This document shows positions 18,701 through 24,492 of a DNA stretch of 64,000 bases, one piece after another. Positions within the stretch are counted from its first letter, which is position 1. Every line of letters starts with the position of its first letter. Below the pieces are notes generated by a model. That model was given only the letters and a program-made list of their open reading frames with translations. It was not told the origin of the DNA and did no database searches. The stretch is from assembly GCF_000016425.1 (NCBI RefSeq), contig NC_009380.1:1182144-1246143 (forward strand). Reading direction: 5' to 3'. A program made the position numbers and the translations under genes. Source of the stretch: Salinispora tropica CNB-440 (GTDB taxonomy: Bacteria; Actinomycetota; Actinomycetes; Mycobacteriales; Micromonosporaceae).

Positions 18701-19597
18701 TACGACGAAGCCCTCTATGGCACTCTTAGGCAGGCTATACAGGAAGGTCTCGTTCGGTTTGGCTGGGATAGCGAGGGTAAGCTCGGCGGCGGCGGCGGTT
18801 TCATGGGCAAACCCTACCGAGCAGCCTGTGGCGGCAAGAGCTTTGCCGGCGACACAGAGGTGCTACTGGCAGATGGGGGCACCAAGCCGATCAAGGACAT
18901 CAAGGTCGGCGACCAGGTATGGGCCACCGATCCCGAAACTGGTGATGAAGGCCCACGCGAGGTAACCCACCTCTGGGTCCATGAGGACCAACTAGTCGAC
19001 CTTGAGGTTGACGGTGGTGACGTCACGACAACTGAGGACCACCCGTTCTGGAACGAAACTGACCAGCAGTGGCAGGACGGCCAGGATCTGGACCGTGGTG
19101 ACCTACTCCACACCTCAACCGGCAAGACGCTCGCCGTAGTTGGCCTCGACTGGGCCACCATCCAACACGGCACGGCCTACAACCTCACCGTCGCCGACAT
19201 CCACACGTACTATGTGGTAGCGGGCGATACGCCAGTACTCGTCCACAACACCAACACTCCAATTGGATGCGGTCCCGGCGGCGCTCCAATTTACGATATT
19301 CCGGCCGGTTCCAGTGGTGGTCCTGGGGCTGGGCAGCGCATTCCGCCAAGAATGTTGGAAGATTACAATATTGGCGTAAATGCTGATCCAAGTTTGCCAA
19401 CGCCCCTATGCTCCTACTGCCGAACTAATCCGGCCACGAGCGTCGATCACGTCGAACCGCGGGTCCATGGTGGGGACCTAACGGACGCGAATACCACGCC
19501 AGCATGTACCTTCTGTAATAGTTCGAAGGGTGCTCGGGGGCAGCCTGTTAATCCTCCTCCGAACTACACCGGCCCGTTCCCTCCGCCTTGGTGGTAG
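12737..19597 (+). CDS. Secreted RHS/YD-repeat polymorphic toxin with HINT and HNH nuclease tip
   Basis: 2286 residues; GTG start after AAGGGAG. In order: a signal peptide (residues 1-45, ending AVAA); an SpvB/teneurin-like N-terminal beta region (~280-720, with FSWSYPLRVPPSLGG and GWDSWPGFIERKY); YD repeats (~1050-1780, many TYD.xGR and YTYDxxGN units); the RHS core signature LNAREYDPTLGRFISVDPI (~1815); a pretoxin HINT domain (~2030-2171, CGGKSFAGDTEVLL to HTYYVVAGDTPVLVHN); and a tip with a zinc-type HNH nuclease (CSYC, DHVEPRVHGGDLTDAN, CTFCNSSKGA). By family knowledge, the HINT domain self-cleaves to release the tip, which attacks nucleic acid in a competing cell. The next gene is the presumed immunity gene. 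Codon style switches from GT-rich to AC-rich within the gene. Confidence 0.9.
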   Translation: MVSAVGTDRSRGFGRRVRRSVWLAAGLSVVMTLTMLGEQPEAVAAPTWDIPTPQEAVGVKTRAATPKPGGSDHADSRVVSGATEVVWPSGTAVADVAAATEAAGMARGTRAGLTGPARARAGSLPVTVSSGSLADDMLPRRSDVAAVTAVKVNVHDRVATAKAGVEGLLVSASRADGKPGVGRARVQVDYAGFAQAFGGGWASRLRLVELPECALSTPEAEECRTRTPLVTDNDTANGAVSASVSVGAESAVVFAVEAEASGDNGDYTATSLSPAGQWQVSAQTGDFSWSYPLRVPPSLGGPAPDVGFSYSSGSVDGRTALTNNQGSWIGDGWDSWPGFIERKYQSCADDNPGHKTGDLCWFNDNATLSLGGHAGELIRDGSVWRLRNDDGTRVERLTNSARGNGDNDNEYWKVTTPDGMQYFFGYHRLPGWSSGKPVTDSTWTVPVFGNDSGEPCYKSSFPEAYCTQAWRWNLDYVVDPNSNSMAYFYGTETGAYARDLDPDQRTTYDRGGYLKRIEYGMRANAEYSQAAPLRVVFTTAERCLTDCWSGAAWTSDPVTENWPDTPWDQYCDTGPCMTQGAPTFWTAHRLAKVTAQTRSGTTSYASVESWTLRHEFLNAGNGETVPMWLRGITRTGHVTTAGGEVVSDPEITFDSGSDPLPNRVDGPDDGRTGLYRWRIKTVHTESGGDVIVSYSDADCTRTTLPNPATNTTRCMPSYYSPDGDEPTLDWFHKYVVTRVDLDDTATDQPTEVTMYDYDTPAWAYNTDELTKDKYRTWSDWRGYGKVTVRHGATDGQQTAVEYRYLRGLDGDKASSGVKDVWVTDSWGGRIEDHEALKGFELQTITKNGPSGAEVSSTRNDPWINGPTATRSRDGITTKAWMVNTDIARARTALAAGGHRYVKTVTSFNSDGMPVTVENHGDEAVDGDESCARSSYARNDASWMIDRLSQVETLSRLCAGAPTPADPATVLNRSRSFYDAYTDGSSHGQAPTKGNVVRTEELERFTGSTPVYTRTSTTAYDANGRIIAVTDPRGHTTTTAHSTANGGQVVQTVVTNPMGHTGTTLLTPAWAAPTKVTDANGAVTDLTYDGLGRLTNVWKPGRNKATQTPSVKFAYQVRNSDGPTAVTTEALLPTGRTYRTSVNLYDGFLRLRQTQLQATGGGRTITDTMTNSLGATAWTSATYYDSTNTEVNTSLATPQGQIPSITRYTYDGVGRPTAQILIGDGVEKWRTTTSYGGDRVHTTPPAGGTATTTVTHGLTSTLRQYKNPADVGSDDPTTFDTTTYTHTRLGQLETVTDVTGANTWSYTYDLRGRQTQAIDPDKGTTTSTYDAAGNITTSTGSGRSPIAYTYDELGRNTSVRDDTTSGNIRVEWEYDTLPNGIGKLTAATRYTNGDPYTSRVDAYDAYGRPTSTSVVLPDTQSELCAAASPNTCTYTTTYTYRPNGQPWRIGMPAAADLPAETLILGYTDVGNPAGSLSSAQIYANTVIYNKIDQLTQYQLGRFGRRVAVTSSIDEPTRRLTSTNVVPELKPEAANHTYTYDDVGNVTEIHDTPTGGTADHQCFTFDHLRRMTEAWTPESGACSTTPTTWSQIDGATNPYWHTWTLDDVGNRTTETRHGTVNTTHAYTYPNPGEPRPHAVTTVTASGADTGNRTYTYDDAGNTTTRPTATGDTQTLTWNREGKLSTTTDDTGDTSYIYGADGSRLIRTDPSGTTLYLPGGTEVRHTTTTSTTTATRYYSFAGRSIAVRTANTLHWIASDHHGTAELTIDATTLTIATRRTLPYGEQRATTGTWAPTMDKGFLGGTQDPTGLTHLNAREYDPTLGRFISVDPIMDLTDPQQWSAYTYANNNPVTYSDPSGLVHLEGSGKSDGRIAHKYGGKTNISGKAPKLSKRPPPDRSGYDVIAGNGTYLLTKNPSGGLELNGVPVPAGPSAEALANEIISFCEDPRGGATHCQQSLDCTYMYVEDCADKWANGALDVMRGALGGEFGQSYDEALYGTLRQAIQEGLVRFGWDSEGKLGGGGGFMGKPYRAACGGKSFAGDTEVLLADGGTKPIKDIKVGDQVWATDPETGDEGPREVTHLWVHEDQLVDLEVDGGDVTTTEDHPFWNETDQQWQDGQDLDRGDLLHTSTGKTLAVVGLDWATIQHGTAYNLTVADIHTYYVVAGDTPVLVHNTNTPIGCGPGGAPIYDIPAGSSGGPGAGQRIPPRMLEDYNIGVNADPSLPTPLCSYCRTNPATSVDHVEPRVHGGDLTDANTTPACTFCNSSKGARGQPVNPPPNYTGPFPPPWW
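19202..19251 (+). repeat. HINT-junction repeat, copy 1 (in the RHS gene)
   Basis: The 50 bp from CACACGTACTATGTG to the codons for VLVHN and the start of the next codon. Three orphan copies follow at 21800, 23439 and 24955. The conserved block starts exactly at the His codon of HTYYV. Confidence 0.85.
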
Positions 19598-19696
19598 CCA
19601 GTGTGCGGTAGCCTAGAGATTCGGTAGTGGCTGCGCGTCCCCGACGTTGAGGTGTTAGCGTCGGGGGCGCAGCTTTTGGTGAAAGTGGGTCACGTC

Positions 19697-20191
19697 GTGT
19701 CCGTTACGAAGTACATCGTTCATGAATCTCCCGTGGGGCGTACCAGCTCAAACTATCTGGCGATGGTGAATCTTGAGCCCTATGGCTTCGCCGGCTCCCT
19801 GGAGCAGGTCTGGTTAAGGCCCCTCGACGGCAATGGCTACGAGGTCTCGTGTATTCCATTTCGGGTTTACGGACTAGCGCTCAACGATGTGGTGAGGCTT
19901 GACTCCGAAGGTAAACAGATAATTGAAATACTCAGGCCCTCAGGTCATCGCGTGTTCCGCGTCTTCTTGGCGCCTTCGCTGTCTGTTTCTGAGTCATACG
20001 AGGTGCGGAATTCGATTACTCGTGCCATCATCGATGATGCCCTGAAATCTGAGTGGAGTGGCGATAGACATGTCGCCATCGACGTGCCGCTCGGCCGTGA
20101 GGTTGGTCGTGTTTGGCCTGCCATTGAACATGTCGCTGCTGAAGAAAAGGTTTACTGGGAATGGGGCGATGTAGAGCCGTTTCATCAGTAA
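19697..20191 (+). CDS. Probable immunity protein for the HNH toxin (DUF4265-like)
   Basis: About 164 residues from GTG 19697; an in-frame GTG at 19679 is also possible. The protein is acidic and cytoplasmic, with LEPYGFAGSLEQVWLRPLDG and VWPAIEHVAAEEKVYWEWGD at the end, resembling DUF4265 proteins that are common beside RHS and WXG toxins. It begins about 100 bp after the toxin stop, in the expected immunity position. By family logic it would bind and block the HNH tip in the producing cell. The family assignment is from memory. Confidence 0.65.
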   Translation: MSVTKYIVHESPVGRTSSNYLAMVNLEPYGFAGSLEQVWLRPLDGNGYEVSCIPFRVYGLALNDVVRLDSEGKQIIEILRPSGHRVFRVFLAPSLSVSESYEVRNSITRAIIDDALKSEWSGDRHVAIDVPLGREVGRVWPAIEHVAAEEKVYWEWGDVEPFHQ

Positions 20192-20289
20192 CCAGAGGCG
20201 TCGGCGAGCATCAAGCTGCTTGAGTTGGCGCTCGCGGCCCGTGTCAGGGGCACTGCGGAGTGCACCGCGGGGCGCGATTGATTGCCCGG

Positions 20290-20312
20290 GTTGCGGTCAG
20301 GGTTGGTGTCAG
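20290..20312 (+). repeat. Interval repeat, degenerate copy (left, interval 1)
   Basis: A diverged form of a tandem pair of GTTGCCGTCA. It sits 98 bp after the first immunity stop and is the weakest of the six copies. Confidence 0.45.
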
Positions 20313-20570
20313 ATGGGCGGTGAGCATGTCCATATGTCGATGTTGCACAGTCGCGTAGCTCGCAGGGTGCACGTCGGCTCGCGGATGCCGAGCACGTTGA
20401 GTGATTTGCCTCCTCAACCGATTCCAGAGTCATCGGGTCCGGTGGCGCGCCGCGTAGCGGTGTGGCGTCGATCGCCGGAAGCCACCGCTCGGCTTGACCT
20501 TCGAAGCGATCGTCATGGCAGGGGGGAACGTGGCGGCCTCGCCCTGTCCAGGCGGCTCGTCCTGGTGGGC

Positions 20571-20637
20571 GTGCGCGCGGGGCCGAAGGCTGTAGCGCGT
20601 GCGCGAGGCCCGGCCGATAGGCCGGGCCGTCTTGATT
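20571..20637 (+). terminator. Two-hairpin inter-cassette element, copy A
   Basis: Hairpin 1 pairs GTGCGCGC (20571-20578) with GCGCGTGC (20595-20602), with an inner GCC/GGC. Hairpin 2 is perfect: GGCCCGGCC (20607-20615), loop GATA, GGCCGGGCC (20620-20628), followed by a T-rich GTCTTGATT. It looks like an intrinsic terminator for the immunity gene and, read the other way, for the minus-strand small operon that ends at 20636. Related copies lie at 23024 and 24428. Confidence 0.7.
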
Positions 20638-20872
20638 AGGTGAAGCAATTCTTAGCCCAGTCGCTCCGTCGGTGGCGGGCTGCTGGGCTACTCCTTCGGT
20701 TTGCGGCGGCCTTCTTCGGTGCCGGCGGCTCGGCGGGCTCGGGCGCTTCGCTGGCGGCGGCTCGTCCGAGTTTGGCTTCGTAGGCGGCGAGGTCGTCGGC
20801 GAGGTCGGTGTGTGCTTGTTGGAGGGTGGCGAGTTCTTCGGTGGCTTGCCAGGCGGCGGCGTCCTTATCCAT
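20636..20872 (-). CDS. Small coiled-coil protein
   Basis: ATG at 20872 overlaps the stop of the preceding minus-strand gene by 8 nt, giving 78 residues. The first ~40 residues are a strong amphipathic helix (ATEELATLQQAHTDLADDLA). The rest is Ala/Pro/Lys-rich and basic, ending DWAKNCFT. No family is recognised. Translational coupling to the Cys-rich gene suggests they act together. Related C-terminal ends can be read on the minus strand in the next interval (SDWLKTAL near 23110), so this small operon once existed there too. Confidence 0.5.
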   Translation of the reverse strand: MDKDAAAWQATEELATLQQAHTDLADDLAAYEAKLGRAAASEAPEPAEPPAPKKAAANRRSSPAARHRRSDWAKNCFT

Positions 20873-21134
20873 GGAGGCGTCGATGATCGTGCTCTCTGGG
20901 CGGGGCGTCGGTTGGTTCGTAGGGCCAGGCGAAGAACCGGTGATACAGCGTTCCCGTGGTAGTGGTGGGCATGTCCACGCACGCCTCGACAAAGAACTGG
21001 GTGAGGTAGAGCATCAGCGATACCCGCGCGCCGGCGAACTCGGCCAACAGTTGACGTTTGCGGGTCAGGCACGGCCATACCTGCCCGCACCCGGCGCACG
21101 TCCATACGGGACGAACTGGTAGATGCATCGTCAT
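20865..21134 (-). CDS. Small Cys-rich actinobacterial protein beside an XRE regulator
   Basis: 89 residues from ATG 21134. The pattern VRPVWTCAGCGQVWPCLTRK, then LLAEFAGARVSLMLYLTQFF, is that of a widespread actinobacterial small-protein family with a CxxC...C motif, normally found next to XRE-type regulators. The three cysteines could bind a metal. It is divergent from the XRE gene, sharing a ~175-bp promoter region, and coupled to the coiled-coil gene by overlap. Biochemical function is unknown. Confidence 0.65.
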   Translation of the reverse strand: MTMHLPVRPVWTCAGCGQVWPCLTRKRQLLAEFAGARVSLMLYLTQFFVEACVDMPTTTTGTLYHRFFAWPYEPTDAPPREHDHRRLHG

Positions 21135-21309
21135 CGCTGGCACCCTTTCGGCGGCGTCGTGGTCTACGGTGGGAGGACCGGGCCGCAGCACTGGGGTCGT
21201 GGCGAGTGCCGATCGCAAAACCCCTGTCCCGGCCCTCCCGGGAGCGCCAGTCAGGTTCGGACTCGATGTACGTCCCCGCTGGGCCTGCCACCAGGATCAG
21301 GGGAGACAG

Positions 21310-21717
21310 ATGACCATGGAAGCAGGCGAGGGTTTTCCCCCGTCTACAGACACCCCCGCCGACCTCGGGGCCCATCTGCGAGCCGCCCGCGAGGCCGCCG
21401 GACACAGCCTCGCCGGTATGGCCGCGCTCACCCACTTCAGCAAGCCCTACCTCAGCCTCGTCGAGACCGGCCGCCGCCAGGCCACTCCCGATATCGTTGG
21501 ACGCTACGAACATGCCCTCGGTGTACCGATCGGCACCCCGGCCGATCCGGTCCGCCGCACCCACGAATGGCTCCTGGACAGCCCACCCGCCACCGGCTGC
21601 CTACGCGCCGGCCGCCGCATCGGCGCAGCCCTGATCCGAACCATGGAAGCCCGCGCAGCCCGACGTGCCACCCACGTTGCTGTCACGACTGCTGTCAAAA
21701 CCGCCCAGAAACGATGA
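21310..21717 (+). CDS. XRE-family helix-turn-helix regulator
   Basis: ATG 21310 after a GGGGAGA site; 135 residues. The HTH is at residues ~20-75 (LGAHLRAAREAAGHSLAGMA, then FSKPYLSLVETGRRQATPDI). A C-terminal half follows, ending THVAVTTAVKTAQKR. The DNA coding this VAVTTAVK end is one of the interval repeats. Divergent from the small Cys-rich protein, this resembles the paired XRE/small-protein regulators of actinomycetes. It sits inside the first toxin interval and may control the cassettes, or may be a passenger. Confidence 0.8.
   Translation: MTMEAGEGFPPSTDTPADLGAHLRAAREAAGHSLAGMAALTHFSKPYLSLVETGRRQATPDIVGRYEHALGVPIGTPADPVRRTHEWLLDSPPATGCLRAGRRIGAALIRTMEARAARRATHVAVTTAVKTAQKR
21676..21698 (+). 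repeat. Interval repeat, right copy in interval 1
   Basis: A tandem pair related to GTTGCCGTCA, here inside the end of the XRE gene (codes VAVTTAV). It lies about 100 bp before the orphan HINT junction. Confidence 0.55.
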
Positions 21718-21799
21718 ACCGCCAACGGGAGGTTGAGCGAAAGCCCAGCTCACTAACAAGATCGAACCCATGACAACACCGCAGCCACCGTAGCAAGGC

Positions 21800-21849
21800 C
21801 ACACGTACTATGTGCTCGCCGGCACCACGCCGGTACTCGTACACAACAC
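21800..21849 (+). repeat. HINT-junction repeat, copy 2 (orphan)
   Basis: Begins CACACGTACTATGTG and encodes HTYYVLAGTTPVLVHN. Upstream of the His codon the sequence is unrelated to the HINT domain and an in-frame TAG lies three codons before it, so the homology has a sharp left edge. Confidence 0.85.
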
Positions 21850-22156
21850 CAACGGATGCTGGCCAGGACTGGATGATCTGTCGGCATCTGCGGCGCGCCC
21901 TGCCAAGGGCGGTTTGACTCACGCTGGTCGCGAGTACCAGAAGCACATGGGTAGGAGGGAGCTTCCGAAGGTGCCGGGGAAGCAACTAGATACGGCTGGC
22001 CAGGACCATTTGGACGACATTCTGACGACGCCTGGAACGCAGCGTGTGCCCATCAACGGAGGCGCCTTCCAGGGTGGGTACTACTACATTCGGCCGGATG
22101 GCGCGGGTGCGGCGTTCGATAGTAACGGCGTGTTCCAGTACTTCGGGAAGTTCTAA
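21812..22156 (+). CDS. Orphan toxin tip 2 (HINT end plus unassigned toxin domain)
   Basis: The frame carries the last ~16 HINT residues (to VLVHN), then an ~95-residue toxin module: GGLTHAGREYQKHMGRRELP, DHLDDILTTPGTQRVPIN, YYYIRPDGAGAAFDSNGVFQ and the end YFGKF. The short G-x-YYYI-x-PDG...F.YFG ending is reminiscent of small RNase toxins of the barnase/EndoU/colicin/RelE type, but the family is not certain. The only start is the in-frame GTG at 21812 inside the HINT codons, without a ribosome site, so the tip is probably silent until joined to an RHS body. The next gene starts directly at its stop. Confidence 0.7.
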   Translation: MLAGTTPVLVHNTNGCWPGLDDLSASAARPAKGGLTHAGREYQKHMGRRELPKVPGKQLDTAGQDHLDDILTTPGTQRVPINGGAFQGGYYYIRPDGAGAAFDSNGVFQYFGKF

Positions 22157-22747
22157 ATGGTGACTATCAAACCTGCAACGTTGCACCAAGTTGATGACAA
22201 TAGGCTCGTCGGATTGGCGTCCACCCTCGCTGGTGAGCGGCTGATGTGCGTGCGGTATGCGTCCCCAAGCGGTTCTAGCTGGGTAAACTACAGTGACCTT
22301 GAGGGGGTTCATGAAGTCGACATGGGGGTCGAGCTGGCCACCGAGTCGGGACTTGTTCTAGAACTGTCGTGGGCGACGCCGGGTCGCGAGGAGGGGCTAG
22401 CGCTGGCGCTAGGGCGTGGAGAGAATCGGGCGTCAAGCGATCTTATCGACTACGAGGACGTCGGTGGCGTTCAGGATTGGTCGAGCGTCCTGGGTTATTT
22501 CGTCGAGGAGGTTGCCGTTGCATTCTACGTCCACGACGAAGGCTCATCGGTCAGGCCGTGGTCTTTCCGGATCGGGGTTTCAAACGGTTCATCAGTTACC
22601 GTCGCTCTTGGTGAGACCAGCGACCACTCTATTCGTTATCTGCCGGATAATCTGGTCGTGATATTCGGGGAGGCCACGGCTCGGAACTATGAAGTTTCCG
22701 ATAGCCTGCAGTCGGCGTGGGGTGAGACCGTCATTTACGCAGAGTAG
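22157..22747 (+). CDS. Probable immunity protein for toxin tip 2
   Basis: ATG follows the toxin TAA with no gap. 196 residues, strongly acidic and soluble: LVGLASTLAGERLMCVRYAS, WVNYSDLEGVHEVDMGVELA, then WSSVLGYFVEEVAVAFYVHD. No family is recognised. Position and charge are the evidence for an immunity role: known polymorphic toxins are followed by an acidic cognate inhibitor. It must be translated from a message that includes the toxin tip or from an internal promoter; none is obvious. Confidence 0.6.
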   Translation: MVTIKPATLHQVDDNRLVGLASTLAGERLMCVRYASPSGSSWVNYSDLEGVHEVDMGVELATESGLVLELSWATPGREEGLALALGRGENRASSDLIDYEDVGGVQDWSSVLGYFVEEVAVAFYVHDEGSSVRPWSFRIGVSNGSSVTVALGETSDHSIRYLPDNLVVIFGEATARNYEVSDSLQSAWGETVIYAE

Positions 22748-22782
22748 TTGAGAGTGGTCCTGGTTCGTGGTCGTCGGCCTGG

Positions 22783-22805
22783 GTTGCCGTCACGGTTGCC
22801 GTCAA
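22783..22805 (+). repeat. Interval repeat, left copy in interval 2
   Basis: Two tandem GTTGCCGTCA units separated by two bases, 35 bp after the immunity 2 stop. Confidence 0.65.
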
Positions 22806-23023
22806 GATGGATTACTTATAGCCATATCTCGATATGGCCTGCTCGTCGGCTGCCATAGTCTGCGATCATGTCTGGGAATTGCGGCGTTGGCGTGCCGCGT
22901 CAGCGGTGCGGCGTCGATCGCCGGTAGTCCGTGGAGGGCTGTTGTCGTGAAGCGATCGTCATGGCCCTCATCCGCGAAGACTCTTGATCGGCCGGAGGTT
23001 CGCGGTTGTGTTTGCGTGGGCGC

Positions 23024-23080
23024 GTGCGCGCGAGCCGGGACGGCATAGCGCGTGCGTCCTGCGTAGCTGGGCGCTCTTGA
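23024..23080 (+). terminator. Two-hairpin inter-cassette element, copy B
   Basis: Hairpin 1 pairs GTGCGCGC (23024-23031) with GCGCGTGC (23048-23055), with an inner GCC/GGC. Hairpin 2 pairs GCGTCC (23054-23059) with GGGCGC (23069-23074), sharing two bases with hairpin 1, then TCTTGAT. Stem 2 differs in sequence from copy A but still pairs. Confidence 0.6.
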
Positions 23081-23316
23081 TACCTGTAGAGCAGTTTTGA
23101 GCCAGTCGGATCTTGGCTGAGGGCCTTGGTCCGGCTGTGCTTCGGGTGCGGTTGCGGCTGCTGCGGGAGCGTTTGGCGGCGCTGGCGTCCAGTCTTCGTC
23201 GCTGGGAACGCCGTCTGCCTCCACCGCCATGCTGAGCTGAGCGCGACGACACGTCTCGCCCCAATGGCACCGCTCATCGATGCCCTGGTCGCCGAAGAGC
23301 GCAGGTGTTTGCCCAG

Positions 23317-23339
23317 GTTGCCGTCACCGTTGCCGTCAA
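23317..23339 (+). repeat. Interval repeat, right copy in interval 2
   Basis: Two tandem GTTGCCGTCA units, 99 bp before the orphan HINT junction at 23439, the same relative place as in intervals 1 and 3. Confidence 0.65.
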
Positions 23340-23438
23340 CACCGATAAACTTCGATGCGGCGAGTTGGTGCCACCCACGAAGGGTCAGGTGAAACGCCAT
23401 GAGAACGTAAGTTACGTTGCGTTACGGGATGAAAATCC

Positions 23439-23488
23439 CACACGTACTATGTGATCGCCGGCAACACGCCAGTCCTCGTACACAACAC
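23439..23488 (+). repeat. HINT-junction repeat, copy 3 (orphan)
   Basis: Begins CACACGTACTATGTG and encodes HTYYVIAGNTPVLVHN; a TGA lies in frame two codons before the His codon. Confidence 0.85.
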
Positions 23489-23759
23489 GGGACCGTGCGA
23501 CCCGGTGGACGCTTGGTCGCCTGGAACATTCGGAAGCGCTGAAGAATCGGCAACGTATCATGTCGGTAAGCATGGTAAGGGGAGAACGCTAGCCGAATAC
23601 ACAGATGAGGCGAAGAATCTGTGGGCCAAAACTCCCGAAGGAGATCGTATTCCTTGGAAACTGAGAGATGGCAGCGAAGGATGGAAGATCAGAGGTGGTT
23701 TCCGCGGAGGCGAGGGAATCTATACCAAGGACGGAAAGATCGTGACCTGGCATGACTGA
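23451..23759 (+). CDS. Orphan toxin tip 3 (HINT end plus unassigned toxin domain)
   Basis: After the HINT end VLVHN comes an ~85-residue module: ATYHVGKHGKGRTLAEYTDE, AKNLWAKTPEGDRIPWKLRD, WKIRGGFRGGEGIYTKDGKI and the end VTWHD. The H.xKHG start and the G-x-YTKDGKI-x-T end are seen in several small nuclease-like polymorphic toxin tips, but I cannot name the family. The only start is an internal GTG without a ribosome site. The stop overlaps the next gene by 8 nt, as in a toxin-immunity pair. Confidence 0.7.
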   Translation: MIAGNTPVLVHNTGPCDPVDAWSPGTFGSAEESATYHVGKHGKGRTLAEYTDEAKNLWAKTPEGDRIPWKLRDGSEGWKIRGGFRGGEGIYTKDGKIVTWHD

Positions 23760-24111
23760 TTCATCTGACTTCCGGCACGCCTTCATGACGTTCCGATCCG
23801 TGCCTTATCCGGCCTATCCGCAACTACTGGAGCTGCAAGATTGGAACTCCCTGCTTCTAACCATTGATGGGCACATCGCTGGATACGCATCTAAGGTCCA
23901 TGATGGTCGAATGTGCGCACAAGATGTTCCAAATCTCGATCAACTTATTCTTGAAGTGAGTTCACTGGGGTCGTCGCTCGATCAGATCGAGCCGGTGACA
24001 GATGAGGATCGTCAATCGATTGGTGACTATCGGTCATATGTGGCGGCTCTGAGGCGCGTGGTATCGGAGCTTGGTGGCCTTGCTGATCAAGAGCGGCGAT
24101 CGACTGATTAG
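23752..24111 (+). CDS. Probable immunity protein for toxin tip 3
   Basis: ATG lies inside the toxin 3 stop region (8-nt overlap). 119 residues, mostly helical and acidic: MTFRSVPYPAYPQLLELQDW, LDQIEPVTDEDRQSIGDYRS, VAALRRVVSELGGLADQE. No family is recognised. The immunity role follows from position, size, charge and translational coupling. Confidence 0.6.
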   Translation: MTDSSDFRHAFMTFRSVPYPAYPQLLELQDWNSLLLTIDGHIAGYASKVHDGRMCAQDVPNLDQLILEVSSLGSSLDQIEPVTDEDRQSIGDYRSYVAALRRVVSELGGLADQERRSTD

Positions 24112-24200
24112 CGCGGAGTCATCGAGTACAAAGTGTTGGCACTTACCGACCATAACGGTGCGTGACGGGAGAGTGTCGGCGGCTGTCGGGGTTTGCTCGG

Positions 24201-24223
24201 GTTGCCGTCACCGTTGCCGTCAA
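24201..24223 (+). repeat. Interval repeat, left copy in interval 3
   Basis: Two tandem GTTGCCGTCA units, 89 bp after the immunity 3 stop; identical in its core to the right copy at 23317. Confidence 0.65.
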
Positions 24224-24427
24224 CGGCGAGGTATACATCCGAGGCAATCGATGTAGTGTCGCTGCGTCGTGGTCGGACGTCAGATCTTCGCTGGCGTGCC
24301 GCATAGCGGTGCGGCCGATCACCGGGAGCCTCGGCGGTGGGTGCTGACCCTGGGCGATCGTCGAGGCCCCGGCCGACGGTTCGGCTCGGCAGTTCTTACC
24401 GTGATCTTGCTTCTTGGTGTGGTGGGC

Positions 24428-24492
24428 GTGCGCGCGGGGCCGGAACGGCTACAGCGCGTGCGCGGCTCGGCTCTGCCGGGCCGTTCTTGATT
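24428..24492 (+). terminator. Two-hairpin inter-cassette element, copy C
   Basis: Hairpin 1 pairs GTGCGCGC (24428-24435) with GCGCGTGC (24454-24461), inner GCC/GGC. Hairpin 2 pairs GGCTCGG (24464-24470) with CCGGGCC (24476-24482), including one G-U pair, then GTTCTTGATT. The stem is kept while the bases differ from copies A and B. Confidence 0.65.

Noticed and set aside
20571..24492. True integron attC sites
   Set aside because: No integron integrase is visible and the hairpins lack an R''/R' core arrangement; mentioned only as an alternative for the folded elements.
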